Assembly (NCBI GenBank): GCA_030704615.1
Contig: CM060734.1
Location: forward strand, 13,330,001 to 13,394,000
DNA: 64,000 nucleotides
Source of the DNA: Takakia lepidozioides
Taxonomy: Eukaryota; Streptophyta; Takakiopsida; Takakiales; Takakiaceae
Reading direction: 5' to 3'
The position numbers and the translations under genes were made by a program. Under the pieces are notes generated by a model that saw nothing but the letters and a program-made list of their open reading frames with translations, searched no databases and had not been told where the DNA came from. Shown one piece after another: positions 45,999 to 59,100 of this stretch (its first letter is position 1; each line of letters opens with the position of its first letter).

Positions 45999-47184
45999 GT
46001 ACTAACACGTAAAGGTTTATTTCAAAAAAAGATGTCAGTACATTACAAATGGATGTATAAACGTTTATAAAAAATAAGGTTTTGTTTTAATTATAATAAA
46101 TGATTACAACCTACCAATTTTGTCGGTACATACCAATAAATAGTATATGTGATTCATAAATATAATGACCAAAGTTGATACATTTATTATTTATTATTTT
46201 ATTTATTTTTCTATTTCCCTTAGGAAATATTCTTTTCTTTTAGGGTTTTCAAGTCTCTCATGATCTCGCTTAGCCTCTTCCAACATATCTGTACATCTTC
46301 CGCAGTTTTTGACAATGTTACCTATAGTCTGACTCTCTTAATTAATTACAGCAGAAAGAAAAAAATAGATTTAAATACTTAGAATCAGATTGTTACATGT
46401 CCGATCTTTAGATGTTTAGAAAATGAAAGTGAGACTGAATGTTGTGATAGATCTTTGAATATATATATATATATATAGCATACTTGATTGTTACATAGTT
46501 AAGAGCATTGTGTAGTTACAAGTGACTGGTTGTATAAAAGTTAAATTTTTGAATAAAGTTTTATTATTTTTAATAGTAAATATGTGTTGATTTGATTCGT
46601 ACAATAATATAACTTTTAATGATTCTAATAAATTTAGGTTATGACTAAAAAGATAAATACTAAAAATAACTTAAAAAAGATTAAAATATAAAGATAAACT
46701 ATTAAATCTTTTATTGCTATATGCAACTGGTTCTTCCACTTAAGTCTAGAAATGGTCTGGCATCCTTCTATCCTTATTTGCTGTAATTTTTTACTTTAAA
46801 AATGATCATCTGTTCCCAAAAGTATAGCACTATCTTGCAACTCTAATATTCCATACATGGTTGTAGGATTAAGCTAGTAACATTTCTTTCTTCCACTTCA
46901 ACAACAAGATAAATTGACAAAGGAATTGAAAAGCCTCTGCTGCGTAATTCTGTATATGCTTTGCACTCTCATCCTTAGTGCACACATATGGATATTCTTT
47001 TTCTTGGTCAGAAACATTAAAGGTGGGATTGTCTTCATATTCCATATTTTCTTCCTCTCGTGGATGGATAACATTGTCATACCCATTTTCTGGTACATGA
47101 ACATAGTCACATGCTGTCATATCATTTGAGCTTACAATATTTGATAGATCTTCTTCTTCAAATTCTATATGTGATTGAAACGGT
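45999..47184. other. No recognisable gene
   Basis: AT-rich DNA with a TA microsatellite at about 46,458-46,478. An 83-codon minus-strand frame at 46,869-47,120 is mostly acidic with no known motif, and I do not call it a gene. Confidence 0.45.
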
Positions 47185-47185
47185 A

Positions 47186-47921
47186 AGGTAGAAACACCTA
47201 AAATGGAGCGGTACCCAAAACGGACCCCTAGAAAAATACATAAAACTAACCATATGCCATCTTTAAAAGGTGCTTTGATTAGAAGTGGTCCAAATTAGGT
47301 CATGTGGTGGGCCACAATGGAACTCTAATGAACCCTTTTAACTCATACATGATCATGATGACATCACTTAATGGACAAGTTAATAACCACCGGCGCGCAC
47401 TTTGAGAGCAGTATCAAGTCGAGACGGGAAGAATGAATCCTAACATGTAGGAGATGGGATCACATTCCATGATCAACGATCCCGATTGAGTTTCACCTAG
47501 ATCAACGATCCAGGATTGAGTTTAATCCAAATGGACCTTGAGCTCAGTTTTCTTTAAGGTGGGAGGTTACTTTAAGGTCAATAAATGGTTATGTTAGTTG
47601 ACTGACATGGTCCATGTTACTATGTTGTTTAATCAGTAAAGTGAAAGAGGATGCACACTTTTTGGGCACCTTTGGCTCGAGACAAAGTGCACTTGTTGTT
47701 CAAAATAGTACCCCCTACTGGTCCATTCAAGGTTATTCCATGATTTCACATTGAATATTCACCAATATTACAAAATAATTCGGATTTTTTTATTTTATTT
47801 TTTTATTTTTTTGCATTAAATTTCATTTCTATGTGCCCACATCAGAAAAATATATACGACGACACTGCACACCTGAAACTGCACACATTTCTTAAATGAT
47901 CCATTTTAGGTGTTTCTACCT
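47186..47921. mobile_element. MITE with perfect terminal inverted repeats (736 bp)
   Basis: Both ends carry AGGTAGAAACACCTAAAATG-type inverted repeats of at least 22 bp, perfect, flanked by TA on each side. TA duplication suggests Tc1/mariner type. It encodes nothing. Confidence 0.7.
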
Positions 47922-48223
47922 TAGATGAGGCTCTTGTTGCCAATGGATAGTGGTTTTATCATGCTCCTTGCAAGGCTGAAAGGTGGTATACTTTGGGCAG
48001 AAATCAGTACTTGCACATTCTGGATCATGCTCAGGGTTTTCTTGACTTTCTTTAAATTTTCTGACCAAATTTGATTCCCCCCCCCCCCCCCCCCCACAAG
48101 CTCTGGATATGGTTCTCTCTCATGATACTCCACCATATGTATATCCAGATTTGATTTATTGCATCCATTATTTTTCGTGCCAAACGGGATTGGACATCCT
48201 CCATATAAACATTGATATTTCAT
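47921..48223 (-). pseudogene. Zinc-finger-like fragment
   Basis: The translation YQCLYGGCPIPFGTKN, then KSNLDIHMVEYH, has a C-x4-C and H-x4-H layout like a C2H2-type finger. The rest (about 100 codons) is unrecognised and includes a poly-Gly run coded by the C homopolymer at 48,076. The upstream frame is broken by a stop. Probably transposon debris. Confidence 0.3.
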
Positions 48224-49807
48224 TCTGCCCTGGGGTCCTTTATCAACTCCATCATCAACTCGTCATACCTTTTTTCTGTATAGGTGAATAATCTTTTCAA
48301 TCGATCACCTCTATAACGTGGAAACATACGACTATAATATGGAACATCTGTACTAGACATATGAGATACTTGGTTATTCATAGGTCATATCTTTGAGCTA
48401 CTTGAAGATATCATATTGCAAATCCACTTTAACCTGGCTCATATATTGTTTGTCTATGGCTCTCTACATAAAAATCTAGCTTCTTCTCTCCCTCTTGCTA
48501 GAGCTTATACCTATCCCAAGAGAATAATATACATACAATATCAGACATTTCGAATGATAATGAAGATTAATAATGGGATAATGGGATAATGGTGTTTTTT
48601 AAAATTAGAGCAAAAACAACAAGCTCCACCCTTATAAAATAAATTTATGTTTCTATTCCTTCTTTCGTATTCCAAGTTAATGAGTAAAAAGTAGTCAAAT
48701 TGAATCCATTATGATTGATCTCATTACAAAATATATATCTGAAATTATTCAATCCATTTAGAGATTTTCATAAACTTACTACAAATTCTTTTATTTCTGA
48801 AAAAGATGGGATATCTAGTATCTACTAGGGTAGAGCCTGCTACCAGTATCTGAGATAATAAACACTTTTGGAATATTATAGAGGCCCTCTACCCAAAATT
48901 CCCAATGTAAGTGATGTGAGGAATAGTATGCAAGTGAATTATCTGCAAAATGTACACACTAAGTTGTGGTAGTGTTGTACTACAAAAATAATACCTAATA
49001 AATGAAACATGTGAGAGCAAATTGAAACCCTAAAAAATTAGTGGGAGACAAAAAAGAGATCCAAAAGAAAGTTAGCCTAGCTCTCCTTCATACATTTACG
49101 TTAATATTCATCCATTGTGTTTCTATTCATTGGTGAATAAAAAATCTTAATCAGGTATTTCATTAGTCTGTGTGCAATGATATATGCACTTCTGAATACT
49201 CGTCCATGGGTGGGTGATTTTAGATGAACGGAAGGACAATCACACCAACGAACAAATCATGAAAGCTAACATATCAAAGTGCAATAATTTCATTTATTTG
49301 CACCATAATTTCAAAGAATTATGAAATAAATATTACACGTGACAACAGCCGGGAACTACTTTGATGAGTTGATAGCACCGCCAATAGTCTTTTCTCTCTT
49401 CTCCCGTTCTCCAAAGTAGTCTTTTCTCTTCACCGCCAACAGTCTCTTCTCCAATTCTCGGAAGTCTTAATGGAGATGAAGAAGAGTTGAGAGTTTGTAG
49501 TTTCAATTACAAGGAAGAGGCACATATATTGTTTGTTAAGTCGAGGCGGAGGGGCGGAATTCCAGCGTCAATCATGCAACTCGGCTGCACCGGAGGTGAT
49601 TTTATGTGCATGTATTGGATCCTCGTCTTCTTTCCAAAAGGAGTGTATGGGCTTATGACCTCTTTGTATGTACATCGACCTTAGCTTTATCATATAATGA
49701 TTCACTAAAGATATTGAATGCATGGTCAAGCTGTACACAACGATACATTGTTATTCCTCTGAACGTCCAGAATTAACACGTCTTTACCTGGAAAATTTTC
49801 GAACTAC
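48224..49807. other. No recognisable gene
   Basis: AT-rich, no protein family seen on either strand. A 65-codon frame at 49,487-49,684 has no motif. Confidence 0.4.
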
Positions 49808-51313
49808 AGTAGCCCTAAGCCATGAGGAAGATGGTTGCCACAAACCAAGCCTTCTTTCTCACTTAGACTCCCCAAACACGCCACTAAACTCAATGGCAAA
49901 CAACCAAGCCTTGCTGGTTTCCAGCCCTTGTGAACACTCATTCAAGCGTTTTCCTTGGCCATAGCATCTGTCTTAGAGCCTATTCCAGCCCCCTACACCT
50001 GCCACTTCAAGAGCCATGCTTTATCTAGGCTTGAGGTTGAAACCCCACCTCACATATGCCCTACAAGTGCTTTTCTTTCACCCAAGTGGGAACCAGCCCT
50101 AGCCCTTCCATTCTAGCTCTCTCAAACCTGAAAGTACAAGCCTTCAACAGGCTGAACGCATGCTCCACACATGCATTGCTCTCACATAAGGGAAGTCAGC
50201 CCTTCCCTCTTCCTTGCTTGCCCTCCAAGCTTGAAGATGGAAGCTTCAATGGGCTGCATGCATGCTCCACACATGCATCCTCTTCACACAAGAGGTAATA
50301 TCAGCCCCCTATCTTGGCTCCTTGGCTCCTTGATGCTCTCTAAGACAAGACTAAGCACTCCACAGCCTTTGCCAAGCTCCTGAAACCCTAAGGCTTACAT
50401 TTCCAGCCACAAGACACTCCTCTTGTGGTGCAAGAGCTCTTCTTCCAAGCTCTGAAACCCTAGGTACACATTCCATGGCCTTGCCGCACCTCTTAGCTCT
50501 TGTTCCAGCCCTGCTCTTGCCATGACAAGAGCCCTCTCAATGCTGAAGCTCGAGATTGAAACCCAATCTCAACATACTCCACAAAGTGCATTGATTTGCA
50601 AATCAGCCCTTTCGCTTGGTCTTGCAATCCTTCACACAATGAAAGCTCGCATTCCCAAGTCCAGTTCTCAGCTTTGCCACCAACGCCACTATAACATGCT
50701 CTTGACTGATCCTCTTCCCAATCGTGCTTGCTCATGCATGTACACAATCTGAAACCATCAAGGTGCTCTGGAATTACCTGCAGCATGGTGCTTTCATCTC
50801 TGAAGCTGAAGATCAAATGCCAAGGTCTACCACCTCGTAACCCACATCGCCTCCGCTTCTAACAACCAAGAGCTCCACGGTGCTCCTTGCATAACAACCT
50901 GGTTTCTCTCATTCTCAAGCAAAAACCACAAGTGTTACAACTAACTCGTATCTGGCACTTACAAATACGAGCTCATCTTTCTCGAGTGATAAAGAAGAAG
51001 AATACAAGCACAAGCTCATGTGAGCTCACAAAGCTGAAGCATAAACTCATGCATATATAACCTCATCACTCAAATACAAGTCAAGCCAAGTGCACCCCAC
51101 GCCATGGGGAATCCACACTACGGCGCCATAGCTAGGCGCGGTGAGGCTCAACTCGAGAAAGATGAGCCTCCCGCGCTTGCCGTGAAGATAACCACTTCAG
51201 GGCCTAAATCTGCCTTGATCCCTGGATTGACACTTGGGCCAATCCCAAATGTCAATATGTAAAAGCTAGCTATTTCCTAGCTAGTTTCACACTAGTGGTA
51301 AAATAACTTGACA
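49808..51313 (-). repeat. Large LTR-like repeat, left copy (1.5 kb)
   Basis: On the minus strand it starts TGTCAAGTTATTTTACC at 51,313 and ends near GGGCTACT at 49,808. It aligns along its length with 61,917-63,614. The interior has gcatgctccacacatgc sub-repeats and a run of gccctaagcc-type strings. It contains the segment found at 32,525-32,852 downstream of element I pol, so it is probably the LTR of the methyltransferase-bearing Ty3 family. Confidence 0.7.
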
Positions 51314-51405
51314 TATTGCATTTAGGTAAAATGTTGGTTTGATAAAGTAGGAAACAAAATGTACCTAACATGTTTATCCGGCCACTATCCGGCCACTAAC
51401 ACTAT
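51314..51405 (-). repeat. 92-bp sequence shared with 36,640-36,722
   Basis: Inverted copy of the spacer between the two 3.5-kb tandem units (gtggccggatagtggccgga and tttgtttcctactttatca). Here it touches the LTR-like repeat on one side and the truncated ParB-methyltransferase copy on the other. Confidence 0.75.
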
Positions 51406-54400
51406 AACCAGGAAACGACATCGCTAGGCTTCTTACAGCTATGCACGACGTGAACAAGTAAGTCATCCTTCCCTCTGTAGTGTCTTGTTAATCCCAAAAA
51501 AACAGTGTTAAGGAATGCAATGTTTCCAATGTTTTTGCAGATCGACAGAGAAATCGCATGTGACAACAAGCTTGGTCCACACACTATTCCGAATTCAGAG
51601 GATTGATCTGATGAAGCTGGATGATTTTCGGACAGTACTCCCCCCCAATATAATCAAGAAGTGCGAAACAGGAAGAGCTGCAGGCACTTGGCATTCTTTT
51701 ACTCGAGAGGCATTTCTGGAGTACATGTATGCGGTAAGCCCGAGTCTGTACTCAGTTTCCTTTTCGAATACATGTTTGTAGTCCCTTCGGTGCTAATCAC
51801 TATTTGAATCAATGCAGCAAGAACTGGCAGAGGCAGCTGAGAAGGAAAAATCCGAATATTACCGCACTACACCAGAGGAACTAAGGACATCAAAGGGTGT
51901 GGAAGCAGCAATAAAAAAAGAGTTTGAAATGCGAAGAACCAAATTGATGTCCGCCTTCGGAAAGCAGCTTAGAATAATAGATCCTGGACTTGGTTCTGAG
52001 TTCCTTCAGCAGATCAAATCTCACTATGACAAGCATGTGCATCCAGAGATACAGCAGGAGAAATTGCACCGGCTGGCCATATCCATGGTCGACCCACAAA
52101 CAAAAATAAGGTGGCTGGAGATATGGAACTCAGATCAGACAGTAAAGGACTTGAATCAGTTCCCAAAGAGCACCATACAGCCTGGCACAAAGGTGGAAGG
52201 AATCAGTGATTTGGTGTTTGATAACTGGCTCCACAAGGCTACATTTTGGAGTCAGGTGTGTATTCAAATAAGTCGTATTCTTTTCTTCAATTATGTGATG
52301 AGTATCTTATTTGCAATACTGACAAATATACAATTTGCAGCTCGAAAAGCGCGCCATCATTGTGCTGGATCAGACTTTGAAGGACTTGAACATTTTGATT
52401 GTTTCCCCTCCCCAAATGTCATTGGAGGCATACATAAGGAAGTGGAGAGGTCTCACCTGGAGATACTGTTTTTTCCGGGAGTTCTCCAAAGATGGTAACA
52501 TTTTACGGTCCAACGACTTTGACAGTCAGGTTGGAGGAGAGTGGGCCATGATGCGAGTTGTGTACAGGTGCAATATCATACTGAAAACTCTACTGCACTT
52601 TTTGGGAAATAATTTGGCTTAATAAGGATTATAATCATAGATCCAAATTGAATGTCGTTGACGACATTCACTTCTTTGTCTGAGTCATTCTTAAGCGAGA
52701 ATTTGAATTCACCTGGATTAGGAGCTTAGGGTGTAATTATAGTGTCCCTGATTAGAATTGATAATGTCCCTAAATGGCGTTGACGACATTCACATCCAGA
52801 GTTGTTGAGAGGTCCTCAGAGTTATGTAAGTTTTTGTAATGTCCATAGAGTTTACAGTAAGGGTTCCTCACTTCAGTTTGCTGAATGTCAATGCAAACAT
52901 TCAGTTGTTCTGCATTGCTTTTGCCTCTTGCGAGAAATCTTGAGGCTTGAATAGTTGTGTTATCAGAGATCCAAAGTGAATGTCGTTGACGACATTCACT
53001 TCTATGTCTGTGTCATTCACCAGCGACAATTTGAATTTACATGGATTGGGAGCTAAGGGTGTATTAATTGGTTCCTTGTTCGTAATTTTGTGAATGGCGT
53101 TGACGCCATTCACATCCAGTGTTATTATGAGGTCCTCAGTGTTATGTTCGTTATGAATGTCCATTGAGTTTTTGGGGAGGGTTCCTTACTCGAGTTTCTG
53201 ATTTCCATCCAACGATTTTGCCTCTTTTGAGAAATCAATAGGCTTGATTAGCAGTGTATTCACAAATCCAAAGTGAATGTCGTTGACGACATTCACTTCT
53301 ATGTCTGTGTCATTATCTCCTGTTTAACAGGTACACGAAATATGTGCTTATGGAAGGAAATCACCTGAGCGGTATTCCAGACTATCTTGACATGTGGTCA
53401 GACCCTGCAAATGATCCAACCATGTATACTGCAGGGATATTGAAGGACTGGAGTCCTTCTCACTTCAGAGACTGTGGCTGGTACCTTGACTGCCCACCGG
53501 AGCACACGACCTTTCAAGAACAGCATATGAAATATTTGAACAATAATGCTGAGATGCTGGCGCCTTTGACTGACGAAGAGTACCAAAGAAACATAACAAC
53601 ATTGGCTGACAAGGAGCCTGATGCTCAGGGAACGCCGCAGAAGGGAAAGAATGCGGGCCGCAAACCAAAAGACAATGCTCTTGATGTCATAACCATCTCA
53701 CCAGCAAAGCCAAAGGACAAAGATAAGTCCAAAGAGAAGGAAAATGACAAGGGGAAGGAGAAAGAAAAGGAGATGGAGAGTGGGCAGGACTTCACTGCTG
53801 GAAGATATACCCGCACAGTTCAGTGCGTGTTCGATGCCAAGCCACACCCTTCCCGTTCTGATTCGGCAGGAGAGATTAAAATTGTCGATGAGGGTTGGCT
53901 GTCGATGATGCAGAGTCGAAAGAGAGGATACATTGGGGTGCCTTCGCCTACCTGGGACAACATAATCTCATTCCTCATGTCCTCTTGTCTGGTGCAGGAG
54001 CAACTTACCATGCATGCAAGGCAGGCGGAAGAAGCCTTTTTGGCATGGAGGGTGATTCTGACCTCTACAACACAGTGCTCCTCCCCCTTTTGTCTGGCTC
54101 CACTTCAGGCACACAGACTGATCGGATTCAAATTCGAAATGATGACGATCCCGAAAGATAAGCAGGTCGACAACGACTTTTTCATGTGAGTAAGTGCTAA
54201 ACCCACTTTGGGAGTCATACTCAATTTCTCAATAACATCAAAGTTACAGTAATAACTTTTTCAGGCTGTCTTTCAGGAAAGGCAGCGGTGGATCTTCAGG
54301 AGATACAGTCATTTGTGGCGAGTCTGTTTTCGACAGCCCCCTTTCCAATTTTCTGCTTCCTGATTATGCCGAAGCAATGGCACTTCACGCGGCCGAGTCC

Positions 54401-54523
54401 CTATCCCCTGAATTTTTACTGCCCGGCCGTAGATGTAGCCAGCGTAGATCTGGAGTTCTTAAATACTTAGACTTAGATGCAGAGGAAGCGGGAATACATT
54501 GTACTGACTCTGAGTCAGACTGA
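51406..54523 (+). pseudogene. ParB-methyltransferase-type gene, second copy, truncated
   Basis: Exons: before 51,457, 51,541-51,733, 51,818-52,255, 52,341-52,567, 53,331 to about 54,187, and 54,265-54,523. They match exons 2 end to 10 of the gene at 12,217-17,938 in order and phase, with low protein identity (for example RWLEIWNSDQTVKDLNQFPK versus RWLQIWNGSQSTRDMWSFPK). The intron at 14,131-14,215 is absent here. The ParB exon and everything before it are cut off at 51,406. The motif IV exon part is deleted. The SAM motif is present but out of frame (LSGAGATYHACKAGGRSLFG at about 53,990-54,045). The Lys/Glu linker is retained (KDKSKEKENDKGKEKEKE). It is a dead relative from a different element. 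Confidence 0.7.
52650..53296. repeat. Intronic palindromes, GAATGTCGTTGACGACATTC family
   Basis: Five copies in the intron 52,568-53,330, at about 52,650, 52,773, 52,979, 53,093 and 53,275; two carry compensating changes (GAATGGCGTTGACGCCATTC). The intron is at the same site as the one holding the GGCGCC array in the first gene copy. Confidence 0.85.
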
Positions 54524-54599
54524 ACTATGTTCTTTTAATATTCTGTTTCATCTTCTTTGGAAAACGTTGAATCCCCTTCCTCCACCGTAGTTGTTCCTT

Positions 54600-55012
54600 T
54601 GGAAAGAAAAATAATCAAAGAATCAACTACCATTTAAATTGCAATATGTATGAATCCATCTCACAAACCTCCCTCACTCTTGTCATATCCATTGTGCTTT
54701 CATCTACAGTGTATTCATGCGTGCTCCATTCATGAATGTTTTCCTTTGTTCAACATCCATTGTACATTCATCCTCTGTACTCTTTAATCCACCCCACAAA
54801 CCTTCCACACTCATGTCATATACGTTGTGCATTCGTCTAAAGTTTTAGTCATGCATCTTCCTGTCATGAATGTTTTTCATTGCTCAACATCCATTATACA
54901 TTCATCCATTTGACTCTTATCCATCCCTCATTCATCCATCTACATTCATTTTTCACACTCATCCATCTGTTTATCATCCAACTGTACATTCATCCATCCT
55001 TTATTCATCTGT
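54600..55012. repeat. ATTCATCCATC-rich simple repeat region
   Basis: Repeated tacattcatccat, catccattgt and tcatgaatgtttt strings downstream of the broken methyltransferase copy. No coding signal. Confidence 0.55.
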
Positions 55013-55179
55013 TGCTTTCGGGTGGGAATGACCACTGCCTTTTATTATATCATCCAGCTTGTTTCCGCGGTAAAGGGTGCCAATCCGCGGGAATACACTC
55101 CACTTCTTCCTGGGCGCGTGGTGACGCGGTCTTCAAGTGTGATGACGTGGAGTGAGCCCCGTGATGTGGCATTGGCGCA

Positions 55180-56176
55180 ATCCTGCAATGCATGCACCGC
55201 TATTGCACCCATTGAACGGATGTGGTTGAAACCCCTCTTTTGCCTGCATGTGCTTGAACCACATCCGTTCAATGGGTGCAATAGCCGTGCATGCATTGCA
55301 GGATTTCTTTTTCGCATTGAACAAAAACCAGATGACAAGTGAACGCCTCATTGGACAATCGAACGATTTTCGATTGATCTCGTATTACACTGGGACGTAT
55401 CAGAGGGTACATTGAACACACTGGCCAAGTTTCAATTTTTGGCGGGGGAGTAGCCGTGGGATGCTGGAAGCCGCAGAACAAAATCGATACGTGCCAAAAA
55501 CCCCCACTGAAAGGCAGTGCAAACCTATTATTTATTGGCTTAAAATAAAATTTAAATTGTGGAATGGCTTGAGGGGGGAGCGCGTCGATGGGGAGGCAAC
55601 TGATATATTAGTCTGTTGTGTCTCCGCACAGTGGTCGCACACATGTAGACAAAAGAGGGGTTTCAACCACATCCGTTCAATGGGTGCAATAGCCGTGCAT
55701 GCATTGCAGGATTTCTTTTTCGCATTGAACAAAAACCAGATGACAAGTGAACGCCTCATTGGACAATCGAACGATTTTCGATTGATCTCGTATTACACTG
55801 GGACGTATCAGAGGGTACATTGAACACACTGGCCAAGTTTCAATTTTTGGCGGGGGAGTAGCCGTGGGATGCTGGAAGCCGCAGAACAAATCGATACGTG
55901 CCAAAAACCCCCACTGAAAGGCAGTGCAAACCTATTTATTGGCTTAAAATAAATTTAAATTGTGGAATGGCTTGAGGGGGGAGCGCGTCGATGGGAGGCA
56001 AATGATATATTAGTCTGTTGTGTCTCCGCCATGTGTCGCACACATGCAGGCAAAAGAGGGGTTTCAAACCACATCCGTTCAATGGGTGCAATAGCCGTGC
56101 ATGCATTGCATGATTTCTTTTTCGCATTGAACAAAAACCAGATGACAAGTGAACGCCTCATTGGACAATCGAACGA
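55180..56176. repeat. 403-bp satellite, array 2, with hairpin start
   Basis: Units at a spacing of about 404-409 bp match array 1. The array opens with a large inverted repeat: 55,183-55,246 is the reverse complement of about 55,255-55,312 (both contain gcaatgcatgc and catccgttcaatgggtgcaa). The last unit breaks off at 56,176, in the middle of the tcgaacgattttcgatt palindrome, and joins Ty3 element II. Confidence 0.85.
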
Positions 56177-59100
56177 AAAAGAAAGCAATTCCTTTAAGCC
56201 CTCAGGAACCGCCGTATACGTCGTCTCTCTCCTCCGGTGACAATGGGTCCAATGTCAGGCTCCCAATTGTCCTCCGTACTACAACCTTAAGTCCAGTGGG
56301 CTTAGAGGTAGAGGACGCGTCCCGTGGTTGCTATGCTGCAACCTCTTGAGCAGTACTCCCTACCTGCTCAGTCAATGACAAGGCATCATCCTGCCCCATC
56401 ATCTCATCCTTGAGGACCTCCTCAAACTCGAGAAGAATCCCCAACCTCATCCATCACAGCCGCCTTGGCTGCCACTCCCTCTGAACCTCGAGCACCTCCC
56501 ACGTGTGCCATGGATGCATGCACCCCGTGGTCCTCATATGCTCGCCCCCACTCACTGCCTGTACCGTCTCGGTAGGCAAGAGACCATTGAGGAAGTGTAT
56601 TCCGCACTCTGCGTTGCTCAGCTAGAGCCAAGCTGATAATCCAGGTCAAGCAATTGAGATCCATTGCTTGCCCCAACACTTGACGACGTGATGCCTCAGA
56701 AAGAGACGACACCGCCGTGGTACCAGTGGTAAAACCCATTGCCCGCTCACGCTCGTCAGCATTAGGCTCCACTAACTGCTGCAACTGAGCATCCCACAAG
56801 AGGCCAGGTCCACTATCCCGGAAAGCATGCGATCCTGGGAGGCTGAGCAGTGGTAGGTAATGCTGCTTTGGTTGACCCACCTTGTTGACCACTGCCAAAG
56901 GCGAACGGTCATCGTGTCTCACACGTTGAGACTGCCTCCCTGTGTCCAGAATGTTTATCCACTGTGAGATGTGCTGGCCGCTGCACCCCATCAAATGCAC
57001 GCTTGAGCAGTGCGGGTGGCATCATGTTAGTCCACCATAGCCGTGGACGATGAGCCCGTGACCCCACTGTAGCTGCATCTAGCACAACTGCTGACCCAAG
57101 CCACGACCGGACTTGATGCACACTGGCCATCACCCTGGCCCAAGATCGCCCATCAGTGGCACATTCTCCAAGATGATGCTGGAGCACAGCTTGATGAAGC
57201 TGCAAGTGGCGCAAAACCCGTACCATCTCCCAAAACAGACCCGACCTCGAGTCTCGCAATCATGCCATGCATGCCCGGCTGATGAATGCCCTTGGCAGGC
57301 CACCTGCCACTACCAGATCAATGGAGTCCACCCCTCCACATCCTCCCCCCCCCAGCAACGAAATGTCTGCTGGCAAGGCCTGCTGATATCCACGAATTGC
57401 AGAACACCGACAACAACTCAGGGTACCGCTGCAAAAAACACTGAGCAACATGGGCGAAGTGAAAGCGTCGTGCAGTCTCATCCCTCTCCACATACAGGTA
57501 ACGCGAACTCGTACACTTGCCTGTAACACACAGCCAATTCGGTGCTGATGATCCGCCAAACAAGTCCAGAAGACAAATGCCTTCATCCGGAGACTGCCAC
57601 ACAATAGTGTGGTGTCCAATGGAGACAATTGAGTGGTCCTGGTGCAATCCCACACTCTCCTCCTCTCTCTCTGACGGTACAAAAGCCTCCACCCAGGCTT
57701 GTTTCACCCGTCGATCACATCCCGCTGCAAATCCTTGTTCGTGCCCCACAATGGAGTCTGAGCAACCATGGTAGGCAACTCCGCCATACCATACATGTCA
57801 TCCCGCTCTCCCGGAGTGGTACATCCTCTGAATGAGCATTGAGTACTCATGAAAGAATTGCCCCCTCTCTACCTCACCTCGCCTGCCGGCCCCTGAACGT
57901 CACAGGGAGCTGCACACGCCGGCCCTCCCCTGACTGCCATGCAGGCCTATAGGAAGCTGACTCCTCCCAAAAATCCAGGGTGAAGCCCATGGGGTACAAC
58001 ACTGCCCCACCAACCAGGACATCGTATGAGACTGCGTCTGTCACAATGGCCTTGGCTCGCATCACTGAGCCATCTGTCGGGTGATCCGGCCGTAGTCTGA
58101 TAGCCAACTCCCGCGTGTCATGCCCCGAGCCTGCTCCGATCCTCCCAGAGACGTCTGTATCTGGAAAGGACAAGGCTCCATATCCGCCTCCGTGAGGCCC
58201 AAGCCTGCAATAGCAGCTCTGCCCAGCATCAATGGCTGAGCTCCCGAGTCCAACAAGACCCGCAGTGGCCGGTACCTCTTGCCTGCCGGTCCACTCAAAC
58301 AGAAAATGCCATCCTGGTTGTCTAACATGACAACTCCAGGTGTCACCATGGCGCGCTCAATGGCTGGCCTAGCTGGCAGCTCCATCAACCTGGCAGCTGC
58401 AGCTTGCCATGGCGCCGCCGTGGCAGTCTTGACCCTCAAATCCGAGGATCCCTCCGGCACTACACCTCCCACTATCTCCGCAGAAGATGAAGTAACCTCC
58501 CCACTCTCACAGAGTGTAGCTGCCAGCCTGAACACCTCAGCTGGTCTTACCCCCGGCGTCGCAATCATGGTAGCCGAGAACAATGGAGCCTGGCACACAG
58601 ATGTGGCCGCTCCTACAGCACACTAGCTGCCGTAGCCTTGGCAACACTAGGTAGTGGTGCTACCCGTGTAGCTCTCCCCAATGGCATAGTAACCTCCGCC
58701 TCGGTAACAGTCGGGCGAGAACTAGGTGCCATGGATGGCGTCGACACTGTCTCCGCCAATGTGAATGACTGAGGAAGCCTAGCCTGACGGCTTGCCTCCC
58801 CACGCTGTGGATCCAACTCCACCTCTGCACCTCGTGGCTCAGGAACTCGTGCTGCTCCTCGAGTCACGGCTGCAGCAGACTCCACCTGCACTAGTGGTAG
58901 TGCTGCTCCACACATGAATCCCATGCCTCCCATATCTCCTCCCTCAGGAGCAGGAGGTTGACCATCCGGCCTTAGAGCCGGTACCACCTGAGCTGTAGCC
59001 ATGGCAGCGAGCCTCTGCTCTAGCTGCTGAAGCCGGTTGGCCATGCCTTGGTCAACACCCTGACCTCCGCGTCCTTGGCCACGTTGAGCTTGCCCTTGGC

